Positions 35,856 to 45,232 of a stretch of DNA of 64,000 bases are shown here, piece after piece. Under the pieces are notes generated by a model that worked only from the letters and a program-made list of their open reading frames with translations, was not told the DNA's origin and did no database searches. This DNA comes from UBA1351 sp964563505 (GTDB lineage: Bacteria; Bacillota; Clostridia; Lachnospirales; Vallitaleaceae). The translations under genes and the position numbers were made by a program. Numbering within the stretch: position 1 is the stretch's first letter; every line of letters starts with the position of its first letter. The DNA lies in the NCBI GenBank assembly GCA_964563505.1, contig CAZLXW010000011.1:14259-78258 (forward strand). The letters run 5' to 3'.

Positions 35856-36350
35856 ATGCTACGTTTTATTGAAAAAATCCCAATGACTTTTGTTGCTAAA
35901 CTCACCCACATACTCATTCTTTTATTAGAATGCGTTGCCATTATTACACTTATTTTTTTACCACCCATTGTTCGTTCTGTCATCCGATATGAAATCGGAT
36001 CCGGTTACGCGGCTTTAGGCCCTGAACATCCCTTATACATGTATTTTCTTGTCTTATTATATATTTCAGGAATTTTAGCTTTTTTTGTTCTTGATGAATT
36101 ACGCAAGATTTTCAAAAGCTGTGTTTTAGAAGATGTTTTTATTCAGAAAAATGTTTCTCGATTATTACGTTTGGCCATTTTTACTTTTGCAATTACGCTG
36201 GTTTTTTTTAGCAAGGTGTTTGTTGTCAATTCTGTAATGACTGTTGTTATCGTCTTCGTCTTTTTTATGGCTTCCGTATTTTGCCTAGTTTTAGCACTTT
36301 TATTTAACGAAGCCATTCATATTAAAGAAGAAAACGATTTGACTATATAA
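35856..36350 (+). CDS. DUF2975 family membrane protein
   Basis: 164 residues with four transmembrane helices (about 15-38, 66-88, 107-127, 130-155). DUF2975 proteins are small membrane proteins almost always followed by a short XRE-type regulator, which is the case here (12 bases downstream). They are thought to sense or transduce a membrane state to the regulator, without direct proof. The ATG follows AAAGGAGG; an upstream extension of 47 codons crosses the promoter and lacks a signal. Confidence 0.85.
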   Translation: MLRFIEKIPMTFVAKLTHILILLLECVAIITLIFLPPIVRSVIRYEIGSGYAALGPEHPLYMYFLVLLYISGILAFFVLDELRKIFKSCVLEDVFIQKNVSRLLRLAIFTFAITLVFFSKVFVVNSVMTVVIVFVFFMASVFCLVLALLFNEAIHIKEENDLTI

Positions 36351-36361
36351 AGGAGGCTCAC

Positions 36362-36577
36362 ATGGGACGAATTGTCATCAATCTTGATGTTGTTATGGCT
36401 CAGCGAAAAATCGCATTAAAAGACCTTGCTGATGCCATAGGGATTACCAATGCAAATCTATCCATTTTAAAAACAGGTAAAGCAAAAGCCATTCGCTTTT
36501 CTACATTAGAGAAATTATGTGAAATCTTGGAATGTCAACCGGGCGACATAATCGCCTATGAGGAGGATGAAAAATGA
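36362..36577 (+). CDS. Small XRE-family regulator (YozG-like)
   Basis: 71 residues, consisting of one helix-turn-helix: LKDLADAIGITNANLSILKTG binds DNA in Cro/XRE manner, and the tail EILECQPGDIIAYEEDE is the mark of the YozG group. These proteins partner DUF2975 membrane proteins. Probably autoregulates the operon. AAAGGAGG precedes the ATG; its stop overlaps the next start by four bases (ATGA). Confidence 0.92.
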   Translation: MGRIVINLDVVMAQRKIALKDLADAIGITNANLSILKTGKAKAIRFSTLEKLCEILECQPGDIIAYEEDEK

Positions 36578-37950
36578 TACTTGTATATGCTTTTATTGTG
36601 GGCCTATTAACCAATCTTTTTATACTTTATTATGAACCCGGTCTAGGTTTTACCCTTGCCATATTAGTCAACTTAAGCTTTGCCATATATACTATGAAAA
36701 TCGGAAAACGTCAATTTGATGGCTCCGCGTTTATAAAACTCATTATTATTGTTTTACTATCAGGAATTTACGTTGTTCGCAATTTTCTTGTGTTCAAAAT
36801 TCTCACCATATTTATTTTCCCCTTTTTATTTGCTAGCTTGTATGTTTCTTTTAATACGTCCAGACCTCTAAAAGCAACAACAAAACTATTAACTGCAATC
36901 TTTCGTCCTTTTTTGTATATTCATCGTTTTCTTCAAGATAGTTTACAAAAAATAACCAAAGGACGGGAAGAGGTGAAATATGTTGTATATGGAATACTCA
37001 TTGCTATTCCTTTTCTGATGATCGTTATTCCTTTACTTGTTTCGTCGGATCTTATCGTTCTTGATATGTTTACACGCTTTATCGATGACTTAAGTGTATC
37101 TGAAGATCTTATTTTCCGCTATATTTTTGTTTTCAGTTTATCGAGTTTTATATATGGCCATTTTATTGCCGAAAAATTAGGACATAAAATCGCTTCATTG
37201 ACAAATGCATCTTCTACAGCGATTAGTTCTAATAATCAAGCATCAAAATCACACCTTATTATCACGACATTTCTAGTCATGATTAATGTGGTTTATCTGT
37301 TTTATGTCTATGTACAGGTACGTTATTTATTTATTCAGTCCGGAATCTTGCCGGAAGGTATTACTTACGCAGAGTATGCAAGAGAAGGTTTCTTTCAATT
37401 ATTGGCTGTTGCTATTTTAAATATAATTGCTGTCATTGGTTTAGAGCTTTTAAACCCAAACAAAAGAAAGGTACAACGCGGCCTAGAAGAAATCACCTTA
37501 GCCTGTACCTTCATTATGAGTATCTCCGCATTCTACCGTATGTCATTGTATGAAAACACCTATGGTTTTACCGTATTGCGTTTACTCGTTTATATGTTTT
37601 TGATTTTCTTAATGGGATTCATTCTACTTGTCAGTATCTATTTAATTACATACAATGCAAAAATCATGCTAGTCATTATCGTCTACAGCGTTCTCTTCTA
37701 TATTGGATCAGCTTACTACAATGTTGAAGGACATATCGCGGAAAAAAATATTGCTAGGTATGATCAAACCGAAGACCTTGATATGGATTACTTGCTCAGT
37801 TTGTCCCCGGATGCCTATCCGGCGATTGAAAAATACTTTAACACTCATCCTGAGAAAAAAGACGATGATTACTATTATCGAATCTTTCAAAGCAAAGTAA
37901 AAGAAGCCCAAGAAAGGCCTTGGCAAGAATTCACTATTTTGCAAAAATAA
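36574..37950 (+). CDS. DUF4173/DUF4153-type polytopic membrane protein
   Basis: 458 residues with about eleven transmembrane helices and a hydrophilic C-terminus containing DLDMDYLLSLSPDAYPAIEKY, the usual tail of DUF4173 proteins. The family has no known activity. It is translationally coupled to the XRE regulator and is the last gene of the three-gene operon. Its stop lies ten bases from the stop of the convergent M14-family gene, with no terminator in between. Confidence 0.8.
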   Translation: MILVYAFIVGLLTNLFILYYEPGLGFTLAILVNLSFAIYTMKIGKRQFDGSAFIKLIIIVLLSGIYVVRNFLVFKILTIFIFPFLFASLYVSFNTSRPLKATTKLLTAIFRPFLYIHRFLQDSLQKITKGREEVKYVVYGILIAIPFLMIVIPLLVSSDLIVLDMFTRFIDDLSVSEDLIFRYIFVFSLSSFIYGHFIAEKLGHKIASLTNASSTAISSNNQASKSHLIITTFLVMINVVYLFYVYVQVRYLFIQSGILPEGITYAEYAREGFFQLLAVAILNIIAVIGLELLNPNKRKVQRGLEEITLACTFIMSISAFYRMSLYENTYGFTVLRLLVYMFLIFLMGFILLVSIYLITYNAKIMLVIIVYSVLFYIGSAYYNVEGHIAEKNIARYDQTEDLDMDYLLSLSPDAYPAIEKYFNTHPEKKDDDYYYRIFQSKVKEAQERPWQEFTILQK

Positions 37951-37960
37951 TGTCCCGGCC

Positions 37961-38866
37961 CTAGTTTATCTTACCATAGGCCACTGTTTCACTCCCTTTT
38001 TCAATTCCTAACGCCTTTAATTGATACAATATTACACCATCAACTTCTGCATAGATTTTTTGAACATAATTCATTTGAACATCATATATCTCACCTAGAA
38101 TTTCTCCTTTTGCAAAATGTTGACCTGGCTTTTTTTTTGATTTCCATATTCCTCTAGTTTCTGCTAATGGATAGTATGTGTGTTGAATATCGGTAGGACT
38201 ATTATCTGTTTTTTCTTTCTTTACGTCAATAAATCCAAGAATATGAAGTACTGAAAGAACATCCTTTACATATGCATTCACTGAATTGATATCTTTTATT
38301 CCTGAACCTCCACGTTCAATCAGTATAGATGGTTTTCCCAGTACCCCTGAGTTATTATAAAATCCTGATACGGAAGACGATTGAACCATTACATCAACCT
38401 CAAGGGCGGATGCCATTACACGTGATTGCTCAATCATTCTATCCTCACCACGTCCTGCATAAAATACAAAAGGCATAACGACTTCATGGACATCTGCTCC
38501 ATGAAGGTCAATATGGTAGTCTGATGGTCCCACCAGTTGCTCTGTAAGTGTGAAAGCAAGGCGCTCCGAAAAACTCCCTTCTTTATTTGCCGGAAATACA
38601 CGATTTAAATTCTTGCCATCTTCCGGCACTACTTGTTTCGCATATGAAAAAAAGCCACTCGGGTTACAAATAGGAACAATCACTACCTTCCCTTTGATTG
38701 TTAGCTGTTCTAATCGTTTAATCAGCTCTAAAGCGGCTAAAACCGAGGTTTCTTCCGTCCCATGTACTCCTGCTGTGATTAAACAGCTTTCTCCTATATT
38801 GTCCCCAAACTCAAAAGTCTCTATATTATAATCACTTTGTTTAATATCTAAATACTTTGTTTTCAT
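37961..38866 (-). CDS. M14-family deacylase (succinylglutamate desuccinylase/aspartoacylase type)
   Basis: 301 residues. The zinc-binding set is visible as ITAGVHGTEET (His and Glu) and DYHIDLHGAD (His). These enzymes cleave N-acyl amino acids or amides of small molecules in the cytoplasm; there is no signal peptide. The C-terminal 70 residues form the beta-rich domain seen in AstE/DoeB-like members. It is the last gene of the ABC-importer operon and overlaps the MATE gene by four bases. That position suggests it processes the imported or exported ligand, for example by releasing metal from an acylated chelator; this is inference. The ATG chosen has AAAGGTGA upstream. Confidence 0.85.
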   Translation of the reverse strand: MKTKYLDIKQSDYNIETFEFGDNIGESCLITAGVHGTEETSVLAALELIKRLEQLTIKGKVVIVPICNPSGFFSYAKQVVPEDGKNLNRVFPANKEGSFSERLAFTLTEQLVGPSDYHIDLHGADVHEVVMPFVFYAGRGEDRMIEQSRVMASALEVDVMVQSSSVSGFYNNSGVLGKPSILIERGGSGIKDINSVNAYVKDVLSVLHILGFIDVKKEKTDNSPTDIQHTYYPLAETRGIWKSKKKPGQHFAKGEILGEIYDVQMNYVQKIYAEVDGVILYQLKALGIEKGSETVAYGKIN

Positions 38867-40179
38867 ATGTTCACCTTTCTTTGTTTCGCGAAAAAAAATG
38901 TCTGACACAAACGTGGTCGGTACCCCAAGAAAATCAAGCTACGTACACCATGAAATACTAAATATGAAATCCATATTCCCTTATGGTTTAATGTATTCAT
39001 AAAAAACAAGCTGGATATCAAAAATGCAAGTAAAGCCAGTCCTGTAGCACCTGCTATCAATTTTGTTTTGTTCATTGCCGTATAGATCCCATAATATGTA
39101 ATGCCGATTCCTGTAACAATCGGAAAAATAAGCGCAACCCACTCTTCTCGTTGAATAAGCGCAATTAATTCTTGCTCTCTTGTAAACATCTTCCAAATAA
39201 AAGAATGACTCCACATTAGCCCACTTATAACTATGACAGTAACAAATATATAGGCTTCTGTCGTTATTTTGAAGACATCTTGAAGCACTTTTGATGATTG
39301 CATTGAAAATACACGGCCCGAATATATACTTGAACCATTCGCTATCCCTTCAAATAAATATGCAACCAATAAGTTCCATTGAAGTATAATCGCCACAGAA
39401 GCCAACATTTTTTCACCTAATGCTGTTGCCATCGACATCAAAACGTTATTATGAACTAATAAAAATAGTGTCCTTAAACTTAAGTAGCCACTATTCTTCA
39501 TATATTTAATAAAATATGTTTGATTTATATAATGACGAACCTCTTTCATATTCCATTTTTTTATTCTATAAATACTACTTATACCTATCGCTAATGTAAT
39601 AATCTGACTAATTAAAGTTGCAGCTGCAACACCTTCAATTCCTAGTGAAAATTTCAAGACAAAAACAACATCCAATATGACATTTATTATATTACCTACA
39701 ATCTGCATTACTAAACTCATCTTAATTTGCCTTTGACCCATGAGCCAGCCTAATATCGAATAATTCAGCAAAACTGCCGGAGCTCCCCATATAACAATCT
39801 TATAATAGATTGATAAATTATGTGCAACATCTATACTTGGATTAACCCATCTAATATAGGAATGGAGAATTAAATATTGTAACAGAATAATGAGACTACC
39901 AAGTAAAAGACTTAACATCATCGGTAATAATAAAGATTGACTATTTCCACGCTCATCTCCTAGACTATTTGCCTTAGAGCTTTCTGCTGTTGTACAGACA
40001 CGAAGAAAACCCAGCAACCAATATATTGTATTCATAAGTGTTGTTCCAAGGGCAATGCCTCCGATGGCGCTAATCTCACCTAATTGTCCTATAACCGCAG
40101 TATCTGTCATTCCTATAAGTGGTTGTGTAATTGTTGATAGGATTAATGGAGCTGTAATTTTAACATATTCCTTATTCAT
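38863..40179 (-). CDS. MATE-family efflux transporter
   Basis: 438 residues with twelve predicted helices. Typical MATE features include ITQPLIGMTDTAVIGQLGEI in helix 1-2 and WLLGFLRVCTTAESSKANSLG. MATE proteins export small organic cations or metabolites using a Na+ or H+ gradient; in this group (DinF/NorM-like) the substrate is not readable. Its start overlaps the ABC ATPase stop by one base (TAATG) and its stop overlaps the M14 gene, so it is part of the importer operon. An exporter joined to a metal-type importer would suit secretion of a chelator. Confidence 0.9.
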   Translation of the reverse strand: MNKEYVKITAPLILSTITQPLIGMTDTAVIGQLGEISAIGGIALGTTLMNTIYWLLGFLRVCTTAESSKANSLGDERGNSQSLLLPMMLSLLLGSLIILLQYLILHSYIRWVNPSIDVAHNLSIYYKIVIWGAPAVLLNYSILGWLMGQRQIKMSLVMQIVGNIINVILDVVFVLKFSLGIEGVAAATLISQIITLAIGISSIYRIKKWNMKEVRHYINQTYFIKYMKNSGYLSLRTLFLLVHNNVLMSMATALGEKMLASVAIILQWNLLVAYLFEGIANGSSIYSGRVFSMQSSKVLQDVFKITTEAYIFVTVIVISGLMWSHSFIWKMFTREQELIALIQREEWVALIFPIVTGIGITYYGIYTAMNKTKLIAGATGLALLAFLISSLFFMNTLNHKGIWISYLVFHGVRSLIFLGYRPRLCQTFFFAKQRKVNI

Positions 40180-40907
40180 TATATGACAGCTCCCATCAAT
40201 TGTTTTGCATAGGGATGGGTAATTTTCTTTAAATTTGAGACAGCAACACTCTCTACAAACATTCCTTTATATAAAAAATCAATACGGTCACAAAAATATA
40301 CTGCACTTAACAAATCATGAGTTATAAACACATAGGTTTTATTTTCTTCGTTTTGAATATACTTTAGCATGTCCATTATTTCCACTTGTGTATGAGAATC
40401 AAGAGAGCTAACCGCTTCATCAAATATTATGATAGGCGCTTGAGTTGCAAGCGCTCTCGCAATACAAATTCTTTGCATTTGTCCTCCACTTAACTCATGG
40501 GGCAATCGAAATAGATAACTTTTATTTAGTCCAACTTTTTCTAGATATTGACCAATTATTTGATTACATTCACTTGAATCCTTTCGACGGAATTGAGCAT
40601 GCGTTCTTAAGGATTCTAACATAATTTCACGAACGGTCATCCTTGGGTTGGCGGATGAACTATAATCTTGAAACACAATGCTTACCTTTCCTTTTATGTG
40701 ACACTGTCCTTCATTTGGTTTTAGCAAATGGCAAAGTACTTTTCCCAAGGTACTTTTTCCACTTCCACTTTCCCCCAGAATTCCTACACATTCTCCATTT
40801 TTTACCGAAAAATCAAGATTTTTCAATACATTTTGTTCTTCTTTTCCCCATATTGATTTTTGATTTTCTTTTTTAAATTTTACTGAGAGATTTTTTATTT
40901 CAATCAT
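40179..40907 (-). CDS. ABC transporter ATP-binding protein (NikE/DppF type)
   Basis: 242 residues with Walker A GILGESGSGKSTLG, signature LSGGQMQRICIARAL and Walker B IIIFDEAVSSLD. It is the second ATPase of an Opp/Nik-type importer and hydrolyses ATP to drive uptake. It lacks the long C-terminal oligopeptide extension of OppF, like NikE. It begins five bases after the first ATPase gene and its stop overlaps the MATE start. Confidence 0.93.
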   Translation of the reverse strand: MIEIKNLSVKFKKENQKSIWGKEEQNVLKNLDFSVKNGECVGILGESGSGKSTLGKVLCHLLKPNEGQCHIKGKVSIVFQDYSSSANPRMTVREIMLESLRTHAQFRRKDSSECNQIIGQYLEKVGLNKSYLFRLPHELSGGQMQRICIARALATQAPIIIFDEAVSSLDSHTQVEIMDMLKYIQNEENKTYVFITHDLLSAVYFCDRIDFLYKGMFVESVAVSNLKKITHPYAKQLMGAVI

Positions 40908-40912
40908 ACGGA

Positions 40913-41728
40913 TTATGCTCCTATAACTTTTTTCTCATATGCACCTTTTATTTGCTGACGTGTGTATATCAATTTTTTTGTGTATGGATCTGTTGCATGT
41001 TTGACTATATGTTCATAATCCCCCTCATCTACGATACGTCCTTTATTCATTACAATAATTCGATCTGAAACAGCTTCAATAACACCCAAATCATGAGATA
41101 TAAAAACCATGGTTATTTTTTTCGTCTGTTTTAATCGCACAAATTCTTGTATAATATCATATTGCGTCACTGCATCAATCGCTGTTGTTGGTTCGTCTGC
41201 TATAAGCATATCCGGTTCTAGAATTAACGCCAACCCAATCATAACTCTTTGTAACATACCTCCACTTAATTGGTGGGGATATTTTTTCAAAACATCCTCC
41301 GGATGCCTAATCGACATGAAGTTTAATATTTCAATTAAGCGTGAACGAATCTCTTTTTTCTTCATTTTTTTATGGGCTCGAACGGTTTCTATCATTTGGT
41401 ATCCAATCCGATACAGTGGATCAAATGCTATCATTGGATGCTGCATTACCATTGCAATCTGATTTCCTCGTAACTTTCGTAAAAGCTTTTCACCCGCACC
41501 GATTAACTCCATATTGTTATATAAGGCACTTCCTTGAACATTTAGTTTTGAATCTTGAATGCCTAAAATACTTTTCATTGCTATGCTTTTCCCACTTCCA
41601 CTTTCTCCTAAGATCCCCAGACATTCACCGGTATGAACATAAAAACTTATGTCTTGGATTAAATACTCTTTTATGTTTTTATGCTCAATCAAAACCTTTA
41701 AGTGCTCAACTCGTAAAATTTTATGCAT
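40913..41728 (-). CDS. ABC transporter ATP-binding protein (NikD/DppD type)
   Basis: 271 residues with Walker A GILGESGSGKSIAMK, signature LSGGMLQRVMIGLAL and Walker B MLIADEPTTAID. It is the first of two ATPases in the importer. The C-terminal part carries the IVKHATDPYTKKLI tail common to the DppD/NikD group. AAGGAGG lies upstream and its ATG overlaps the permease stop by one base (TAATG). Confidence 0.93.
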   Translation of the reverse strand: MHKILRVEHLKVLIEHKNIKEYLIQDISFYVHTGECLGILGESGSGKSIAMKSILGIQDSKLNVQGSALYNNMELIGAGEKLLRKLRGNQIAMVMQHPMIAFDPLYRIGYQMIETVRAHKKMKKKEIRSRLIEILNFMSIRHPEDVLKKYPHQLSGGMLQRVMIGLALILEPDMLIADEPTTAIDAVTQYDIIQEFVRLKQTKKITMVFISHDLGVIEAVSDRIIVMNKGRIVDEGDYEHIVKHATDPYTKKLIYTRQQIKGAYEKKVIGA

Positions 41729-42555
41729 TATTTTAGGACCTCCTTCGGGTCAAATATATCTCGCATAATATCACCTAACATGTTAAAGGCTGAAACAACC
41801 ATGATAATAGCCATTGCCGGTGCAAACATCTGAAGTGGGTGCGTCATCATAACATTCTTAGCTTCACTAAGCATAGCCCCCCACTCAGGCATTGGCGCTT
41901 GAACGCCTAATCCGAGAAATGATAGTGTTGAAATATTTATAATTGACCAGCCCATATCAAGAGTCGCTAAAACAATTAGCTCTGATGAAATACTTGGTAC
42001 AATATGTTTTGTTAAGATATACCATTGTCCAGTTCCAACACAGCGTGAATACAACACATAATTTTTTTCTCGGTATTGTAGCACCTTTGTTCGAACCATT
42101 CGTGCATACCACGCCCATTTTATAATAATTGTTGCCAAAATAACATTTAAAACATTAACACCAAGTAAAGCCACAATAGCAAAAATCATAATCTGACTAG
42201 GAAAAGATAGCATGACATCAACTAAACGCATAATAATTTCGTCAACAAAGCCTCTTGAATATCCTGCAAGAATCCCCATTACTGTTCCGATAAAAAGGGT
42301 TCCTATCATTGTTGTAAGAGACAAATAAAAGGTTGGGCGAATTCCAAAAATCAACCTCGAAAAGACACAACGGCCAAGGTAATCCGTTCCCAAGGGATAT
42401 TCCCAGCTAAATCCTTCAAATTTGGCGAGTATGTTTGCTTCAAAGGGATCATTGGGTATAATCCAAGGACCTATAATCCCTAAAACAGCTATCCCAAACA
42501 AAAAAACAAGTAAGAATATCGCTTGCTTTGATTTTTTAAGTTTTTTCCATATCAT
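41728..42555 (-). CDS. ABC transporter permease (NikC/DppC type)
   Basis: 275 residues with six transmembrane helices, an N-terminal OppC segment, the GTDYLGRCVFSRLIFGIRPT motif and the EAA-type loop near VLATLDMGW. Second permease of the importer, forming the channel with the NikB-type protein. Overlaps the upstream permease by four bases (ATGA). Confidence 0.94.
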   Translation of the reverse strand: MIWKKLKKSKQAIFLLVFLFGIAVLGIIGPWIIPNDPFEANILAKFEGFSWEYPLGTDYLGRCVFSRLIFGIRPTFYLSLTTMIGTLFIGTVMGILAGYSRGFVDEIIMRLVDVMLSFPSQIMIFAIVALLGVNVLNVILATIIIKWAWYARMVRTKVLQYREKNYVLYSRCVGTGQWYILTKHIVPSISSELIVLATLDMGWSIINISTLSFLGLGVQAPMPEWGAMLSEAKNVMMTHPLQMFAPAMAIIMVVSAFNMLGDIMRDIFDPKEVLK

Positions 42556-43493
42556 GATGAATAACTCCTTATTCTTGGATCTGCCATGTGTTGTATAATA
42601 TCAAAAACCAAGTTAAACACCACAAATAATAAACCGATAAATAGTATATAAATTTGGATAATTGGATAATCTCTGTTAAAAATTGATTCAATGCAAAGCT
42701 TTCCAACACCTGGCCAGGCAAAAACATTTTCCACAACAATTGTTCCCGAAATTAATTGTGGAATACTCATACCTATAGCAACTATACATGATTGCAATGA
42801 ATTTTTAAGTATATGCAGACCTGATATTCGCCACGGATTTAGCCCTCTGACCTTTGCATACGTTACATAGTCTTCACGCATATTTTCCAGCATATTATTT
42901 CGAATAAGACGGATATAGGTCGATATATAGGTCATGGCCACCGTAACTGACGGCAAAATAATATATCTAATTCCACCATTTCCACTTGTCGGCAAAAGTT
43001 TCAACTTATAACTAAATATCCAAATGAGAATTAGTCCAATGAGATAAGCAGGCATTGACGTTGTCATAAACACAAAAGCACGAACACCTTTGTCAAACCA
43101 ACTGTCTTTAAAAACGGCACAGAAAAATCCAATAGGCAAGCTCAAACCAATAACAATTAGCAGCGACATTCCCGCCAAGCGAATTGTTGACGGTAGTGTG
43201 CGTTGAAATTCGCTGAGAACAGTACGCGACGGATTAACATAACTTACTCCAAAATTGAGTTGCACGGTGTCTTTTAACCAATATACATACCTCATCAAAA
43301 AAGGGTTATCAAGTCCCAGTTCTTCTCGAACTTCTTGAATGGCCACTTCCGTAATTACAGGAGTCTGTCGAACACGTAAAGCAACCTCTGCCGGATCCGA
43401 CGGAATTAAATTAATAAATACAAAACACATAAATGATACAAGTAGCATTAATGGAATTGTTGTTAGTAATCGCTTTATTACATACGCTCTCAT
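42552..43493 (-). CDS. ABC transporter permease (NikB/DppB type)
   Basis: 313 residues with six transmembrane helices. The start MRAYVIKRLLTTIPLMLLVS, the PSDPAEVALR segment and the loop VVENVFAWPGVGKLCIESI are standard for the DppB/NikB family. It lies nine bases after the binding-protein gene with AAGGAG at the start. Forms the membrane channel with the downstream permease. Confidence 0.94.
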   Translation of the reverse strand: MRAYVIKRLLTTIPLMLLVSFMCFVFINLIPSDPAEVALRVRQTPVITEVAIQEVREELGLDNPFLMRYVYWLKDTVQLNFGVSYVNPSRTVLSEFQRTLPSTIRLAGMSLLIVIGLSLPIGFFCAVFKDSWFDKGVRAFVFMTTSMPAYLIGLILIWIFSYKLKLLPTSGNGGIRYIILPSVTVAMTYISTYIRLIRNNMLENMREDYVTYAKVRGLNPWRISGLHILKNSLQSCIVAIGMSIPQLISGTIVVENVFAWPGVGKLCIESIFNRDYPIIQIYILFIGLLFVVFNLVFDIIQHMADPRIRSYSS

Positions 43494-43502
43494 TTTTTCT
43501 CC

Positions 43503-45116
43503 TTAATCAGTTAGGTACATTTTTTCAAAAGGCACTTCATATTGACTCATGCTAAACTCTACACCACTAACTTTTTCATTAAACACTGCTTTATTGCATT
43601 CATAAGTAATCGGAAGATAAATCGCCTCCTCATGAAGCATCTTCAAAACGAATGTATATAACTCTTTTCGTTCTTCTTCGTTTGTTGATACCATAATCCG
43701 GCTAATTGCTTCGTCAATTTCTTCCTTATGCTCTAATCCTAATTGTGCCGCATAGTCTCCATATACAGGTCTTTGCATGGCAGATAAAGACGATTGAGGA
43801 TCATATGGAGTTCCCCAGCTAATGTTAAAAACCATATCAAAATTACCGTTCTTCATATTATCCCGATATGATTGTTCTTCTTCACCTTTTAGCGTCATTA
43901 AAACACCAATTTTACTAAGTTCTGCTTGTATATACTCTCCAATGGTTCTTTCGGTTACACTATCTGCATTATATAAAAGTTCAAACTCTAACTTTTTACC
44001 TTCTTTTTCTCTTATCCCAATGTCGCTTGTATGCCACCCAGCTTCCTCTAAAAGTTGGCTCGCCTTTTCTAAATCATAAGCAAATGCCTCTATATTTACA
44101 TCACAATACGGAACCGTCTTTGCAAACAAAAAATCTGCCGGCATCTCTAGCCCGTTAAATATCCCTTCTGAAATCATTGATTTATCGACTGCATGCTGCA
44201 CCGCTTTTCTCACTTCTATATCTTGAAAAACACCTTCTGCTGAATTCAATAGAATTTGACGTGTGGATGTTGGTGCTGACAAGGCCACTTCTATACCTTC
44301 ATACTCTTTATATTTACTAACCGCGTCAGCATCAATCATATTTTTCCCATAAATCAAATCAATCTCTTCATTTTCTAATGCAAGCATTCGGGTTTGATTA
44401 TCTGATATCACTTTAACAATAATTTTATCAATTTCCGGAATTTCTCCCCAATAATTTTCATTTTTTTCAAATACCGCATACTCATCTGTTACAAAGTCTG
44501 TTAGTATGTATGGTCCGGTTCCTATATACCCCTCAACACCATCCTTTGTTGTCCCTTCAATCATTGAGTTAGGTGATATCATTGCAAAAGGTCGCGTAAC
44601 TCCTAACTCGGTTAGCATTGGATAATATGGATCCGAAAGCGTAATAACAAACGTTGTTTCATCTTCTGCCTCTACACTCACCAATAAATTCATCATTTCT
44701 AGCCATGTATGGCGTTCCATATTGTCAATAATTGCATCAAAATTCGCTTTTATTGCATATGCATCACACACTTCACCATCAGAAAAAATTACCCCTTCTC
44801 TGATTTTGAACGTATATACAGTACCGTCATCACTGATGTCCCAACTTTCAGCAAGATTAGGTTCATATCCCTTTTCTGTAATTTTGACAAGTGTCTCATA
44901 CAACATACCTTGAGCATACATTTCTCCTGCATACAGGTGTGGGTTTAAGTCTCTAATATCTCTAAAGTTTACAAAAGTCAAAACTTTTTCGTCATCTCCT
45001 CCTGTATTACCGCCTGTTTTCTCTTCGCTGTTTATTGCACATCCACTTAGTACTAGCAATATACAAACAAAAAAAGTTATTTTCTTAACTAAAAATTTTA
45101 ATCTACTCTTTAACAT
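43503..45116 (-). CDS. nikA: Nickel/metal-type substrate-binding lipoprotein (NikA family)
   Basis: 537 residues. A lipobox LVLSGC gives a membrane-anchored binding protein. The sequence follows NikA closely in places: DLNPHLYAGEMYAQGMLYE, ERHTWLEMMNLL, the TWGTPYDP-like ISWGTPYDPQSSL and EEAIYLPITYECN. NikA-type proteins bind nickel or other metals complexed by histidine or opine-type chelators, though related ones take peptides. Two Fur-like boxes nearby support a metal role. AAGGAGG lies at the start. It is the first gene of a seven-gene operon with permeases, ATPases, MATE and an M14 hydrolase. The exact metal is not known. Confidence 0.85.
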   Translation of the reverse strand: MLKSRLKFLVKKITFFVCILLVLSGCAINSEEKTGGNTGGDDEKVLTFVNFRDIRDLNPHLYAGEMYAQGMLYETLVKITEKGYEPNLAESWDISDDGTVYTFKIREGVIFSDGEVCDAYAIKANFDAIIDNMERHTWLEMMNLLVSVEAEDETTFVITLSDPYYPMLTELGVTRPFAMISPNSMIEGTTKDGVEGYIGTGPYILTDFVTDEYAVFEKNENYWGEIPEIDKIIVKVISDNQTRMLALENEEIDLIYGKNMIDADAVSKYKEYEGIEVALSAPTSTRQILLNSAEGVFQDIEVRKAVQHAVDKSMISEGIFNGLEMPADFLFAKTVPYCDVNIEAFAYDLEKASQLLEEAGWHTSDIGIREKEGKKLEFELLYNADSVTERTIGEYIQAELSKIGVLMTLKGEEEQSYRDNMKNGNFDMVFNISWGTPYDPQSSLSAMQRPVYGDYAAQLGLEHKEEIDEAISRIMVSTNEEERKELYTFVLKMLHEEAIYLPITYECNKAVFNEKVSGVEFSMSQYEVPFEKMYLTD

Positions 45117-45129
45117 ATTTCCTCCTTAT

Positions 45130-45144
45130 TGATAATCGTTTTCA
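45130..45144. promoter_or_regulatory. Fur-like 7-1-7 box at the nikA leader
   Basis: TGATAAT-C-GTTTTCA matches the Fur consensus TGATAAT-N-ATTATCA at 12 of 14 informative positions. It overlaps the expected start of transcription, between the -10 box (45154-45159) and the ribosome binding site, where a repressor would work. Confidence 0.5.
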
Positions 45145-45153
45145 ACAAACCCT

Positions 45154-45183
45154 ACTATATCACGGGATGAAGTATCCGTCCAA
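45154..45183 (-). promoter_or_regulatory. Putative promoter of the nik-type operon
   Basis: TTGGAC, 18 bases, TATAGT on the minus strand. The spacer holds a small dyad (GGAT-ACTTC-ATCC). The -35 box is weak, as expected for an activated promoter; the LysR regulator may help. Confidence 0.4.
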
Positions 45184-45195
45184 TATCCAATAAGA

Positions 45196-45232
45196 AGAAC
45201 CTAGTTATAACGTTTTGTTATAACTAGGTTCT
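45196..45232 (-). terminator. Terminator-like hairpin at the end of the LysR gene
   Basis: A perfect 16-bp stem (AGAACCTAGTTATAAC) with a five-base loop. The stop codon of the LysR gene (45224-45226) lies inside it. The T-run is interrupted (TTCTTCTTATT), so termination may be partial. Confidence 0.6.
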
